Assembly (NCBI GenBank): GCA_047606825.1
Contig: JASGDY010000055.1
Span: 29,870-93,869 of the forward strand
Source of the DNA: Rhizosphaericola sp047606825
GTDB taxonomy: Bacteria > Bacteroidota > Bacteroidia > Chitinophagales > Chitinophagaceae
Direction: 5' to 3'
Length of the DNA stretch: 64,000 nt
The position numbers and the translations under genes are program-made. The notes under the pieces were generated by a model. It did not search any database. It was not told where the DNA came from and worked only from the letters and a program-made list of their open reading frames with translations. Numbering within the stretch: position 1 is the first letter of the stretch; each line of letters begins with the position of its first letter. Below are positions 26,838 through 35,471 of the stretch, piece by piece.

Positions 26838-29369
26838 ATGGAACTATCATCTAAGGCAAAAATCATACTGAAACGCGTAGGCATTGTACTGGGCAGTATT
26901 TTGTTTTTGTTGTTTATTGCACTTTCCGTTGCGGACTACTACATATCTTCCCACAAGGAAAAAATCATCACGGCAATCAAGGAAAAAGTTCAAGAGGCGA
27001 CGGGTGCCAAAGTCGATATCGGCGACCTGGACGTGAGCGTATGGCGTAGCTTTCCGAGGCTGCGCGTGGGACTTTCCGAAGTGCGGCTAAAGGATTCGGT
27101 GTTCAAGGAGCCGTTGCTCCAGTTTCGCAGTATTTATACCAAGGTCAGCCTGCTTGAGGCAATGGTTGGCAATGTCAGACTGGGAGAGGTGCGGCTCGTC
27201 GACGGACAAGTCAACCTGCTCACCGACACGTCCGGCTACAGCAACCTTTCCATTTTCAAATCCCAAAAAGACCATCGCGACACCTCGACGAAAAAGACCG
27301 AAACCGACATTCCGGTCAGCGATATCTATTTGCACAATGTCCATTTTGTATTGGACGACAAGAAAGGCAACAAATATTACGGCATCAATGTCAACAAGAT
27401 AAAGGCGGACTTTTCGCGGTCGGGTACGACTTACAATATCGGTCTCGACATGGATGTAAAAATAGAAGGGCTTGCGTTCAACAAGGACAAAGGCCCATTC
27501 CTCCATAACAAGACATTGGTCGTTGACTGGAACAATATGCAGTTTGATTCCCAAAGTGGCGACCTCCGTTTTGACAAGTCGCCCGTAGAGATTGACGGCC
27601 ATGTGTTCAATATTGGCGGCGGATTTAATTTCAGTAGCGATTCTGCTACCTCCAAACTGGATTTGAAAGTCGATTCCAAAGGCACGACATTCAAGGACTG
27701 TGCGTCTTTGCTCGCTTCCAACATACAGCAGTCGCTCGACAACTATACCTGCACTGGGCCGGTGGACATCGTGGCAAGTTTGTACGGTTCGTTGCAACAG
27801 TCCACGCCGCATATATTGGTCAAGCTGGTCGCGCCCAACAATACCGTCGGCGTCAAGACCTTGGACACACAACTCGACAGTTGTTCGTTTGTTGGTAGCT
27901 ACAATAACCAAAACGACAAGACCAAGCTGCCCGACGACTCCAACTCGACCATCGTCATCGCACAATTCAAAAGCAACCTTGCCGGAATACCTCTTGTAGG
28001 AGAGCGGATGAATATCGTCGATCTGAAAAATCCTTACCTCGACATGTCCTTGTCCGGTGCTTGCCTGCTGCCCAGCCTCAATGACCAGCTTGGTATGGAA
28101 ACGCTTGATTTTCTTGACGGGAAGGCCAGACTGGCATTGGGTTACAAGGGACGGATTCCACCGGGGTTGGGGTTGCTGCAAAATCTTTCCGGAGATTTTG
28201 TGATTGCCAACGGCAAGGCGATGTACAGGCCCAAGGGACTGCTGTTTGAAAACTGCAACGGAGCCGTGTCTTTCAGTAAGAACAGGCTCAAGGTCGATAA
28301 CCTGCGCGCAACACTCAACAACAATAGCATCTTTGTCAACATTGACGGCAACAGTATCGTCGGTATGGAATCAGGCACGGCGTCCGTCGGTTTCATCCAC
28401 TGCGACGTCAATGCGCCATACCTTAACCTCAACTATTTTTCCAGACTATTCCAGGAAGCACAGCCCTCTTCCCCCAGGAAATCCAAATCCTCCAAAAGCA
28501 GTCCCAAAGGAGGGCTTGCGTCTTCCCAGATGCAGATTGACGAGCTGTTGCAGAAAGGCGAATTTCGGCTCAACATCCATTCCAAGGAGATAAAATACAG
28601 CAACTTTGCAGCGACGAACTTCGAGTCCAATATTGTTTTCAAGGACCACGAATGGGATTTGAAGAAATTTGCCGTCAACCATGCCGGCGGTACGATACGC
28701 ATGACCGGTGTGGTCAATAGGCTGCCCAACGGCAACAATAAGACAAAGCTAAACCTGGACATGCAGCAAGTACAACTGGACAAGCTGTTGTATGCCTTTG
28801 ACAACTTTGGCGTCAACGGTCTGTCGCACAAAAACCTGAAAGGCACGTTTTCAACGCGTTCGCAGTTGACCATATTGATAGACCAGAAAGGCAATATCGT
28901 ACCGCACAGTTCGGTCGGTAACATCGGATTCAACCTTGCCAATGGACGGCTGCTCAACTATCCGCCGCTGCTGTCGCTCCAGCAATATGTGTTTAAAAAG
29001 CGCAACCTCAACGATGTACGTTTTGCCAATATATCCGATACGGTACTCGTGAGGCACGGCAATTTCTTCATCAACAGGATGGAGATTGCCTCTACCGCGC
29101 TGCGCTTGTTTGTGGAGGGCATTTATAGTCCCAACGGCAACTCGGACATCAGCATCCAGGTGCCGTTCAGCAGCTTGCTGAAGAAAAAAGACAAAGACGA
29201 AGCCTTGGAAAAAACAGACCCGGACGAGAAAGTCGGTGCCAGCATCTATCTCCGCGCCACCAACAGGGACGGCGGCCCGATGAGCGTTAAGCTCGACGCG
29301 TTTAAAAAACTACGCAAGGACGGCATCCGGGAGCGTTTTGACAAGGAGTTTGGGACGGGAGAGGAGTGA
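26838..29369 (+). CDS. AsmA-like envelope protein
   Basis: An 843-residue protein with one N-terminal membrane anchor (GIVLGSILFLLFIALSVADY) and a very long beta-rich periplasmic body. The opening VQEATGAKVDIGDLDVSVWRS (cited from ATGAKVDIGDLDVSVW) and PRLRVGLSEVRL are typical of AsmA. The later NLANGRLLNYPPLLSLQQYV region fits the AsmA C-terminal domain. A low-complexity Ser/Lys/Pro linker lies near residues 545-560. Family members (AsmA, TamB, YhdP) form bridges thought to carry phospholipid to the outer membrane. It stands alone on the + strand. Confidence 0.85.
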   Translation: MELSSKAKIILKRVGIVLGSILFLLFIALSVADYYISSHKEKIITAIKEKVQEATGAKVDIGDLDVSVWRSFPRLRVGLSEVRLKDSVFKEPLLQFRSIYTKVSLLEAMVGNVRLGEVRLVDGQVNLLTDTSGYSNLSIFKSQKDHRDTSTKKTETDIPVSDIYLHNVHFVLDDKKGNKYYGINVNKIKADFSRSGTTYNIGLDMDVKIEGLAFNKDKGPFLHNKTLVVDWNNMQFDSQSGDLRFDKSPVEIDGHVFNIGGGFNFSSDSATSKLDLKVDSKGTTFKDCASLLASNIQQSLDNYTCTGPVDIVASLYGSLQQSTPHILVKLVAPNNTVGVKTLDTQLDSCSFVGSYNNQNDKTKLPDDSNSTIVIAQFKSNLAGIPLVGERMNIVDLKNPYLDMSLSGACLLPSLNDQLGMETLDFLDGKARLALGYKGRIPPGLGLLQNLSGDFVIANGKAMYRPKGLLFENCNGAVSFSKNRLKVDNLRATLNNNSIFVNIDGNSIVGMESGTASVGFIHCDVNAPYLNLNYFSRLFQEAQPSSPRKSKSSKSSPKGGLASSQMQIDELLQKGEFRLNIHSKEIKYSNFAATNFESNIVFKDHEWDLKKFAVNHAGGTIRMTGVVNRLPNGNNKTKLNLDMQQVQLDKLLYAFDNFGVNGLSHKNLKGTFSTRSQLTILIDQKGNIVPHSSVGNIGFNLANGRLLNYPPLLSLQQYVFKKRNLNDVRFANISDTVLVRHGNFFINRMEIASTALRLFVEGIYSPNGNSDISIQVPFSSLLKKKDKDEALEKTDPDEKVGASIYLRATNRDGGPMSVKLDAFKKLRKDGIRERFDKEFGTGEE

Positions 29370-29384
29370 TTATTGTGTTGGGAG

Positions 29385-29744
29385 TCAGAATAGCGATTGT
29401 GTGATTTGGTTGATAATTTTTTGTAGGAATCCTTGGCGAATACGACCGATACGGCGTACAATATCACGTTCTGTGTATCCTGCTATCAAATGGCAAACAA
29501 CATAACTGGATTTAGAAAACGAAGCATTGGAATACATTTCGTCAGTGAGGGGGATACAATATTGAGGATGGTAAGTTTTGGACGATATAAGTACAAGGTA
29601 TATTATATCGTCGTCATTCTGTAAAGTGTCGTTGGACACTATAATAGCCATGTGTGGTTTACTTTGTCCATTTGGGAACAGGAAATTAACTTCCACAAGT
29701 CTCCTTGAGTATATTTCATAAATACTTTTCCATCTGGGTTGCAA
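29385..29744 (-). CDS. MazF/PemK-type toxin (probable endoribonuclease)
   Basis: A 119-residue protein. VEVNFLFPNGQSKPHMAIIV followed by SND matches the MazF/PemK opening (strand, loop, then KPRPALVVSND-like). YLVLISSKTYHPQYCIPLTD and SSYVVCHLIAGY...IVRRIGRI match the rest of the fold. The frame begins with a TTG at 29744 that overlaps the antitoxin by 29 nt. A GTG at 29696, just after AAGGAG (29701-29706), would give 103 residues and no overlap. MazF-type toxins cleave mRNA, and activity here is inferred. Confidence 0.75.
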   Translation of the reverse strand: MQPRWKSIYEIYSRRLVEVNFLFPNGQSKPHMAIIVSNDTLQNDDDIIYLVLISSKTYHPQYCIPLTDEMYSNASFSKSSYVVCHLIAGYTERDIVRRIGRIRQGFLQKIINQITQSLF

Positions 29745-29916
29745 TGCGCTGTCGAGAGTAGCTGATGAAGACTTCCTTGGTTTTCTTGTCCACTTCAGAT
29801 GAGTTAATGTGCTTTTCGGCTTTGTGTATAGTCACTTCTTTGGAAGAACGGAGAAATGACAAGACTTTTTTCCCTTGTTGAGAACGTTCATCAATTTTTA
29901 CGGTATAGGTTGCCAT
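29716..29916 (-). CDS. Antitoxin partner of the MazF/PemK-type toxin
   Basis: A 66-residue charged protein immediately upstream of the toxin and in the same direction. It starts MATYTVKIDERSQQGKKVL and is Lys/Glu/Ser-rich, like short Bacteroidota antitoxins of this type. It has no enzyme motif. The overlap or short gap with the toxin is the usual arrangement. It probably binds and blocks the toxin and may repress its own promoter, both inferred from the layout. Confidence 0.7.
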   Translation of the reverse strand: MATYTVKIDERSQQGKKVLSFLRSSKEVTIHKAEKHINSSEVDKKTKEVFISYSRQRIATQMEKYL

Positions 29917-29990
29917 AATTTTTCTGTATTATTAAATACTGAAATATAGAACAATATATTGGGATGTTTGGCTCAACGGTTTTTTGTGTA

Positions 29991-30581
29991 TCACCTTAAC
30001 ATTTCCTCGATCCATTTTTCCACCTGTTCGGGGAAGTGGGCGTATTCCAGTGCGTGTACATGCGCGGCAATGTCATCCGCCGTGTCGGTCTCGGCGACCG
30101 GGCAGCTTGTCTGGAACAGGACTTTGCCGTTGTCGTAGATTTCGTCCACGATGTGGATGGTGATGCCGGTTTCTTTTTCCTTGTTGGTGACGATGGCATT
30201 GTGTACATGCACGCCGTACATGCCCTTGCCGCCGTATTTGGGGAGCAGCGCAGGGTGTATGTTGACGATTTTGTTGGGGTAGGCTTGTATCAAGGGCAGT
30301 GGGATTTTCCATAAAAATCCCGCCAATACGATGAAGTCGATATGCTGTTGCTGCAATAGAGGGACATAGGCGTCACCCCGGAAAAACCGTTCCTTTTCAA
30401 TCAGCAAGGTCGCGACATGGTTTTCGGCGGCGATGGACAATACACCGGCCTCGGGTTTGTTGCATACGATAAGCGATGTTAGGATGGTAGGATGGCCTTG
30501 GAAATATCGGATGAGGTTGGCGGCGTTGGAGCCTGCGCCACTTGCGAAAATGGCGATATGGATTTTGTCTGCTTGTCCCAT
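29991..30581 (-). CDS. purN: Phosphoribosylglycinamide formyltransferase
   Basis: Transfers a formyl group from 10-formyltetrahydrofolate to GAR in purine synthesis. It has 196 residues. GAGSNAANLIRYF near the N-terminus is the phosphate-binding loop. The catalytic set is visible as VNIHPALLPKYGGKGMYG (Asn-His) and ITIHIVDEIYDNGKVLFQ (Asp). FIVLAGFLWKIP is the conserved strand. Length and order are normal for PurN. It stands alone, divergent from the act operon. Confidence 0.95.
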   Translation of the reverse strand: MGQADKIHIAIFASGAGSNAANLIRYFQGHPTILTSLIVCNKPEAGVLSIAAENHVATLLIEKERFFRGDAYVPLLQQQHIDFIVLAGFLWKIPLPLIQAYPNKIVNIHPALLPKYGGKGMYGVHVHNAIVTNKEKETGITIHIVDEIYDNGKVLFQTSCPVAETDTADDIAAHVHALEYAHFPEQVEKWIEEMLR

Positions 30582-30964
30582 TCTGCAAAAATGGGCGATT
30601 TCGGTTAAAAGTAAAAATATCGTCAGAAAGTCCGGAACACCGACAGTAAAACCTCTTGCTATGTCCCATGAGACAAAATGTTGAGCAAAACCTGTCCCGT
30701 ATTTTTGTCTTTCTGTCCTCGGTCTTTTTGACTTTCTGCTATAAATAACTGATTATAAGATGTTTAGAAGTATTCGGCGCGATAAAATGGCACTTTTTGT
30801 AGAAATCGGACGAAATATGGTAATTTTTTCACAGCACTCAATTGTAGGAAGGGCAATTGCGCCCAAAATCGTGAAAAAAATTTTAAATGGCATGTTCGTT
30901 TGTCAACTTCGTGTCATATTTTTGCCGCGTTAGGGGTATTTTTCCACATTCTAATAATTGAATT
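30582..30964 (+). other. 383-nt spacer between purN and actA
   Basis: Divergent intergenic region without a gene. It contains the act promoter (next entry), a small GGGC/GCCC hairpin near 30851-30864, and T/C-rich sequence near 30690-30740. Both purN and act control signals would lie here. Confidence 0.5.
30899..30924 (+). promoter_or_regulatory. Probable promoter of the act (alternative complex III) operon
   Basis: TATTTTTG at 30917-30924 fits TAnnTTTG. A TTTG at 30899-30902 lies only 14 nt upstream, shorter than usual, so the upstream element is uncertain. The actA start is about 45 nt downstream. Confidence 0.5.
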
Positions 30965-30970
30965 GTGAAT

Positions 30971-32215
30971 ATGATTCAGCTGAGAAATCTCTTCGTGAGA
31001 CTGGGTGTAGTTTTTAGCCTGGTGTTTTTTGTTTCAAGTACAAGTTTACGCGCACAGGATGGCAAGGCGTTGTTCCAGGCCAATTGTGCTTCCTGCCACT
31101 CTCTTACAAAAGTATTGACTGGCCCTGCCCTGCAAGGTGTGGAAAGTCGTTGGCCCGACAGAAAAGCACTGCACGCTTGGATTCTCAACAGTAGTGCCTA
31201 CCTCAAAACGGGGGACAAATACGCCAACGACCTCTTCAACCAGTATGGCAAGACGGTAATGACCGCGTTCCAAGGCACGTTGGACGCAAAGGAAATCGAC
31301 GCTATTCTGGATTATATCAAGACTTCTAAACCTGCTGCCGCGGGAACTACTGGCGCAGCGGCTACCGACGAGTCCAAAGGCGATGACAACACGCTATTTT
31401 ATGGTATCATCACGGTTGTATTGGCTATCGCGGTTTTGATATTGATACAGGTCAACAAAAACCTGAAACGCGTTGCCGAAAAGAAAGACGGCGAACCGCA
31501 ACTGGCTACCCCGACACCTTGGTACCGCAAAAAATCCGTTATCGTATTCCTCGCGATTGTCGTATTCCTCGGTTTTGGCTACGGACTGGCGAAAAACGCC
31601 ATCGGTCTGGGCCAATACCAGAACTATGAACCCGAACAACCTATATTCTATTCACATAAGGTACACGCTGGCGTTAACCAGATCAATTGCCAATATTGCC
31701 ACATCGGCGTATATCAAGGCAAGCAGGCGACGATTCCCTCGGTCAATATCTGTATGAACTGCCACAAGGCGATTACGGAATACACTGGCGCGCCCCTGCA
31801 CGACGAGGACGGCAACGAAGTCAACGGTACGGCGGAAATCAAGAAACTTTTCAAATACGCTGGCTACTCCGGTACGGGCGACTGGGACGCTTCCAAGGCT
31901 AAACCCATCGAATGGACACGTATCCACAACCTGCCTGACCACGTCTATTTCAACCACTCACAGCACGTCAAAGTCGGTCAGGTCGCCTGCCAGACTTGCC
32001 ACGGCGAAGTGACCAAGATGGACGAAATGAAACAGTTTGCTCCGTTGACGATGGGCTGGTGTATCAACTGCCACCGCACGACCAAAGTGCAGTTTAAGGA
32101 CAATGGTTTCTACAGCATGTACGAAAAATACCACAAGGAACTGGAATCTGGCAAGATAGACTCCGTAACGGTACAGATGATAGGTGGCACAGAATGTCAG
32201 AAATGCCACTATTAA
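30971..32215 (+). CDS. actA: Alternative complex III subunit ActA, multiheme cytochrome c with an extra N-terminal heme domain
   Basis: Membrane-anchored, periplasmic electron-transfer subunit of the menaquinol:cytochrome c/oxidase reductase. It is 414 residues from ATG 30971; a GTG two codons earlier is possible. After a signal peptide (SLVFFVSSTSLRAQ) there is a mono-heme cytochrome c domain with CASCH at 39-43. Two membrane segments follow (about 140-160 and 182-202). A pentaheme part has CXXCH at 240, 261, 340, 364 and 409, giving six heme motifs in total. The classic ActA is pentaheme; an N-terminal cytochrome c fusion is known in some Bacteroidota as far as I recall. Confidence 0.9.
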   Translation: MIQLRNLFVRLGVVFSLVFFVSSTSLRAQDGKALFQANCASCHSLTKVLTGPALQGVESRWPDRKALHAWILNSSAYLKTGDKYANDLFNQYGKTVMTAFQGTLDAKEIDAILDYIKTSKPAAAGTTGAAATDESKGDDNTLFYGIITVVLAIAVLILIQVNKNLKRVAEKKDGEPQLATPTPWYRKKSVIVFLAIVVFLGFGYGLAKNAIGLGQYQNYEPEQPIFYSHKVHAGVNQINCQYCHIGVYQGKQATIPSVNICMNCHKAITEYTGAPLHDEDGNEVNGTAEIKKLFKYAGYSGTGDWDASKAKPIEWTRIHNLPDHVYFNHSQHVKVGQVACQTCHGEVTKMDEMKQFAPLTMGWCINCHRTTKVQFKDNGFYSMYEKYHKELESGKIDSVTVQMIGGTECQKCHY

Positions 32216-32279
32216 TCGATTGGGTGTCGTTAAGATATAGTTAGAAAGAATTTTAAAAAAATTTCAAATTCAGATATAA

Positions 32280-35200
32280 ATGGAGAACAAAAAGTACTGG
32301 CAAAGCTTTGGAGAACGAAATGAATCAGAGGCATACAGGCAGTCTGTCAAGGATGAGTTTCCGAAAGCGCAAGAACCACAGATTCCATTTGATGAAGGTA
32401 AGGGCGTGCTGGATGCAGTCACGCCACGTAGGGACTTTTTGAAATATTTAGGTTTCAGTACCGCTGCGGCAGCTATCGCCGCTGGTTGCGAAACCCCAGT
32501 ACACAAGTCTATCCCTTTTGCAAATAAACCAGAGGATATCGTTCCCGGTATAGCAACCTATTATGCCACTACCTACGTCCAGGACGGCGACGTGCTGAGC
32601 ATATTGGCAAGGGTACGCGACGGTCGTCCCATCAAGATTACGGGCAACGACCTAAGTCCGATATATAAAGGTTGTACCTCCGCAAGGGCAGAGGCTTCCG
32701 TACTGGACTTGTACAACACCGCACGTTTGAGATTCCCCTATATTAAGGATAAGGAAGCCAGTTTTGCCCAGGTTGACAAGGCGTTGGCTTCCGATATTGC
32801 AGGCAACGTCGTCGTGCTGACTTCGACTCTTGTATCTCCCTCCACTAAAGAAATCATCTCAGCTTTCCTCGCCAAGTATCCCGGCGGCAAACATGTCACT
32901 TACGACGCAGTTTCCTACGCAGGTATATTGGCGGCCAACGAAGCGACTTTTGGAAAAAGAGCCATTCCGTCCTATAAATTTGAAAACGCACAGACGATTG
33001 TCGGTATCGGTGCGGACTTTTTGGGTACATGGCTTTCTCCTACGGAATTTACCAAACAATACGTCGTCAACAGGCGTATCGACGAGAAGAAACCTGCCAT
33101 GAGCCGCCACTATCAGTTTGAAAGTGTTCTCAGCTCGACAGGCGCAAGTGCCGACTACAAAATCCTATGCAAACCATCCGAATGGGGTAAAGTCGCTGTT
33201 GCTTTGCTCAATGCTGTCAACGGCCAAGGTGTTTCCGGTATTGCCGACGTTAAACTGGTGGAAGGTATCAAGAAAGTCGCCAAAGAACTTTCGGAAAACA
33301 AAGGCAAGGCCCTGGTCGTCTGCGGTAGCAACGATCCCAACGTACAGATTGCGGTCAACGCACTCAACCAAGCCATCGGTGCTTATGGTACGACCATCGA
33401 CTGGTCTGTTACCATGAACAACCGTGCGGGATTCGATGCTGATTTTGCACAGCTTGTTGCCGACATGAATGCTGGTACGGTCAATACCTTGTTGCTATAT
33501 GGTGCCAATCCTGCATACAACTATGTTGACGCAGATAAATTCAAGAGCGGTCTCGCGAAAGTAAGGACAACCGTTTCGTTCAGTTCTTTCGACGACGAGA
33601 CGACGCAATTGTGCAAATACAAAATTCCCGACCACCATTATTTGGAAAGCTGGGGTGATGCCGAACCTAAATCCGGTTATTTCTCTTTCATACAGCCGAC
33701 CATCAATCCTTTGTTCAAAACGCGCCAATGGCAGGACAGCCTGTTGCAATGGAGCGGAGCAGCTACGGATTATGCGGCTTACCTCAAACAATATTGGTCC
33801 ACTAAACTCGGTGGCGAAGCGGGTTGGGTCAAAGCTGTCCAAGACGGAGTAGTCAATCTTGCTGAAGCACCTGCCAGTGCTGGCACGTTTAACCCCGCAA
33901 GCGTAGCCAACGCTGTTGCGGCGATTGCTTCCACGAAGACGGGTTCCGGACTGGAAGTATTGTTTTACCAAAAAGTCGGTATCGGCGAAGGGCAGGGTAC
34001 CAACAATCCTTTCTTGCAGGAAATGCCCGACCCGATTACTTGCTCCACTTGGGACAACTATTTTATCATTTCTCCTAAACTGGCGAAAGACTTACTCAAT
34101 ATCGACATTACCAACGAAGGCCAGTCCGACGATTACGAAGTACATCCCGAAAAAGAAGTGTTGAAACTCACCGTCAACGGCAAAGAACTCTCACTTCCTT
34201 TCTTGATTGTTCCGGGTACGCATCCCGATGCAGTCGGAGTTGCCGTCGGTTATGGTAGGTCCGAAAAAATCGGTAAGGCGGCCATCGGTTCTGGTAAAAA
34301 CGTCTATCCTTTGACGACTGTCAAGAATGGTTTTGTGAACTATTACCTTGCAGATGCCAAACTGGAAAAAACAGGTGAAAAATATACACTCGCGCTGACG
34401 CAGACGCACAACCGTTACGACCCCAAAATCGGCGGCAAGCGTGTGGAAGTCATAAAAGAACTGACACTGGCGCAGTTCCTGCACGATCCAAAAGAAATTT
34501 TGAAAGACCGCGAACACGAGCTCGAAGAGTTTGGCGGTATCGAAAATTTTGAAAAAGAAGGTACCATCTACCCTTACCACGAAAAACCAGGTATTCACTG
34601 GGCGATGAGCGTTGACTTGAACGCTTGTACGGGTTGTGGTGCTTGTGTGGTCGCTTGTAGCATCGAAAACAACGTTCCTGTCGTAGGTAAAGGAGAAGTG
34701 GCGCGTTACCATGATATGCACTGGTTGCGCATCGACCGTTATTACAGCGGCGACGTCGAAAACCCTGACGTGGTGTTCCAGCCGATGATGTGCCAACACT
34801 GTGACAATGCTCCTTGCGAAAACGTATGTCCGGTAAGTGCGACCAACCATAGCACCGAAGGTCTCAACCAGATGGCTTACAACCGTTGTATCGGTACACG
34901 TTATTGTGCCAACAACTGTCCGTATAAAGTACGTCGTTTCAACTGGGCTGATTATACAGGTGCTGACAGCTTCAAAAACAACCAGGACCAGAAAATCGTC
35001 GGTGAACTCGGCCCTGTCGTCCACGACATGAACGACGATTTGACACGCATGGTATTGAACCCAGACGTAACCGTCCGTTCCAGAGGTGTGATTGAAAAAT
35101 GTTCTTTCTGCGTACAGCGTTTGCAGGATGCCAAGCTGAAAGCCAAGAAGGAAAGCCGTCCGATGGTCGATTCCGATATTGAAACGGCTTGCCAGTCTTC

Positions 35201-35417
35201 CTGCCCGAGCGACTGTTTCGTATTTGGTAATGTCAACGACCCTGAAAGTGCTATCGCCAAGACGAGAAAAGATAACCCTTACAGGTTGTTCTACTCTCTG
35301 GAACAGTTACACATCATGCCAAATGTCAACTACCTGACCAAGGTACGCAACAAGACAGAATTGGAAGAAGCTGAGGGAGAAGAACATGTGAAAGAAGAAG
35401 CTAAGGAACACGCTTAG
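32280..35417 (+). CDS. actB: Alternative complex III subunit ActB (molybdopterin-like plus iron-sulfur)
   Basis: A 1045-residue periplasmic subunit. Residues 50-59 RRDFLKYLGF form the displaced twin-arginine-like signal of the 'TAT-variant-translocated' family, exported by Tat (tatC lies at 22166). The large central part is a molybdopterin oxidoreductase-like domain that in this family holds no molybdenum. The C-terminal ferredoxin part shows CTGCGACVVAC (Cys783-793), MCQHCDNAPCENVCP (from Cys838), CIGTRYCANNCP, and CSFC...CQSSCPSDC, enough cysteines for three 4Fe-4S and one 3Fe-4S cluster. It follows actA by 64 nt. Confidence 0.93.
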   Translation: MENKKYWQSFGERNESEAYRQSVKDEFPKAQEPQIPFDEGKGVLDAVTPRRDFLKYLGFSTAAAAIAAGCETPVHKSIPFANKPEDIVPGIATYYATTYVQDGDVLSILARVRDGRPIKITGNDLSPIYKGCTSARAEASVLDLYNTARLRFPYIKDKEASFAQVDKALASDIAGNVVVLTSTLVSPSTKEIISAFLAKYPGGKHVTYDAVSYAGILAANEATFGKRAIPSYKFENAQTIVGIGADFLGTWLSPTEFTKQYVVNRRIDEKKPAMSRHYQFESVLSSTGASADYKILCKPSEWGKVAVALLNAVNGQGVSGIADVKLVEGIKKVAKELSENKGKALVVCGSNDPNVQIAVNALNQAIGAYGTTIDWSVTMNNRAGFDADFAQLVADMNAGTVNTLLLYGANPAYNYVDADKFKSGLAKVRTTVSFSSFDDETTQLCKYKIPDHHYLESWGDAEPKSGYFSFIQPTINPLFKTRQWQDSLLQWSGAATDYAAYLKQYWSTKLGGEAGWVKAVQDGVVNLAEAPASAGTFNPASVANAVAAIASTKTGSGLEVLFYQKVGIGEGQGTNNPFLQEMPDPITCSTWDNYFIISPKLAKDLLNIDITNEGQSDDYEVHPEKEVLKLTVNGKELSLPFLIVPGTHPDAVGVAVGYGRSEKIGKAAIGSGKNVYPLTTVKNGFVNYYLADAKLEKTGEKYTLALTQTHNRYDPKIGGKRVEVIKELTLAQFLHDPKEILKDREHELEEFGGIENFEKEGTIYPYHEKPGIHWAMSVDLNACTGCGACVVACSIENNVPVVGKGEVARYHDMHWLRIDRYYSGDVENPDVVFQPMMCQHCDNAPCENVCPVSATNHSTEGLNQMAYNRCIGTRYCANNCPYKVRRFNWADYTGADSFKNNQDQKIVGELGPVVHDMNDDLTRMVLNPDVTVRSRGVIEKCSFCVQRLQDAKLKAKKESRPMVDSDIETACQSSCPSDCFVFGNVNDPESAIAKTRKDNPYRLFYSLEQLHIMPNVNYLTKVRNKTELEEAEGEEHVKEEAKEHA

Positions 35418-35471
35418 TTTTCAATATAAAAAGAGTATTAAGATTAATTTAATTGGTTATAAATAATATCC

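Noticed and set aside
27087..28181. Open frame of about 364 codons antisense to the AsmA-like gene
   Set aside because: It lies fully inside a convincing 843-residue protein on the other strand and has no signal peptide, motif or promoter.
34191..35024. Open frame of about 277 codons antisense to actB
   Set aside because: It overlaps the cysteine-rich ferredoxin part of ActB, whose reading frame is certain.
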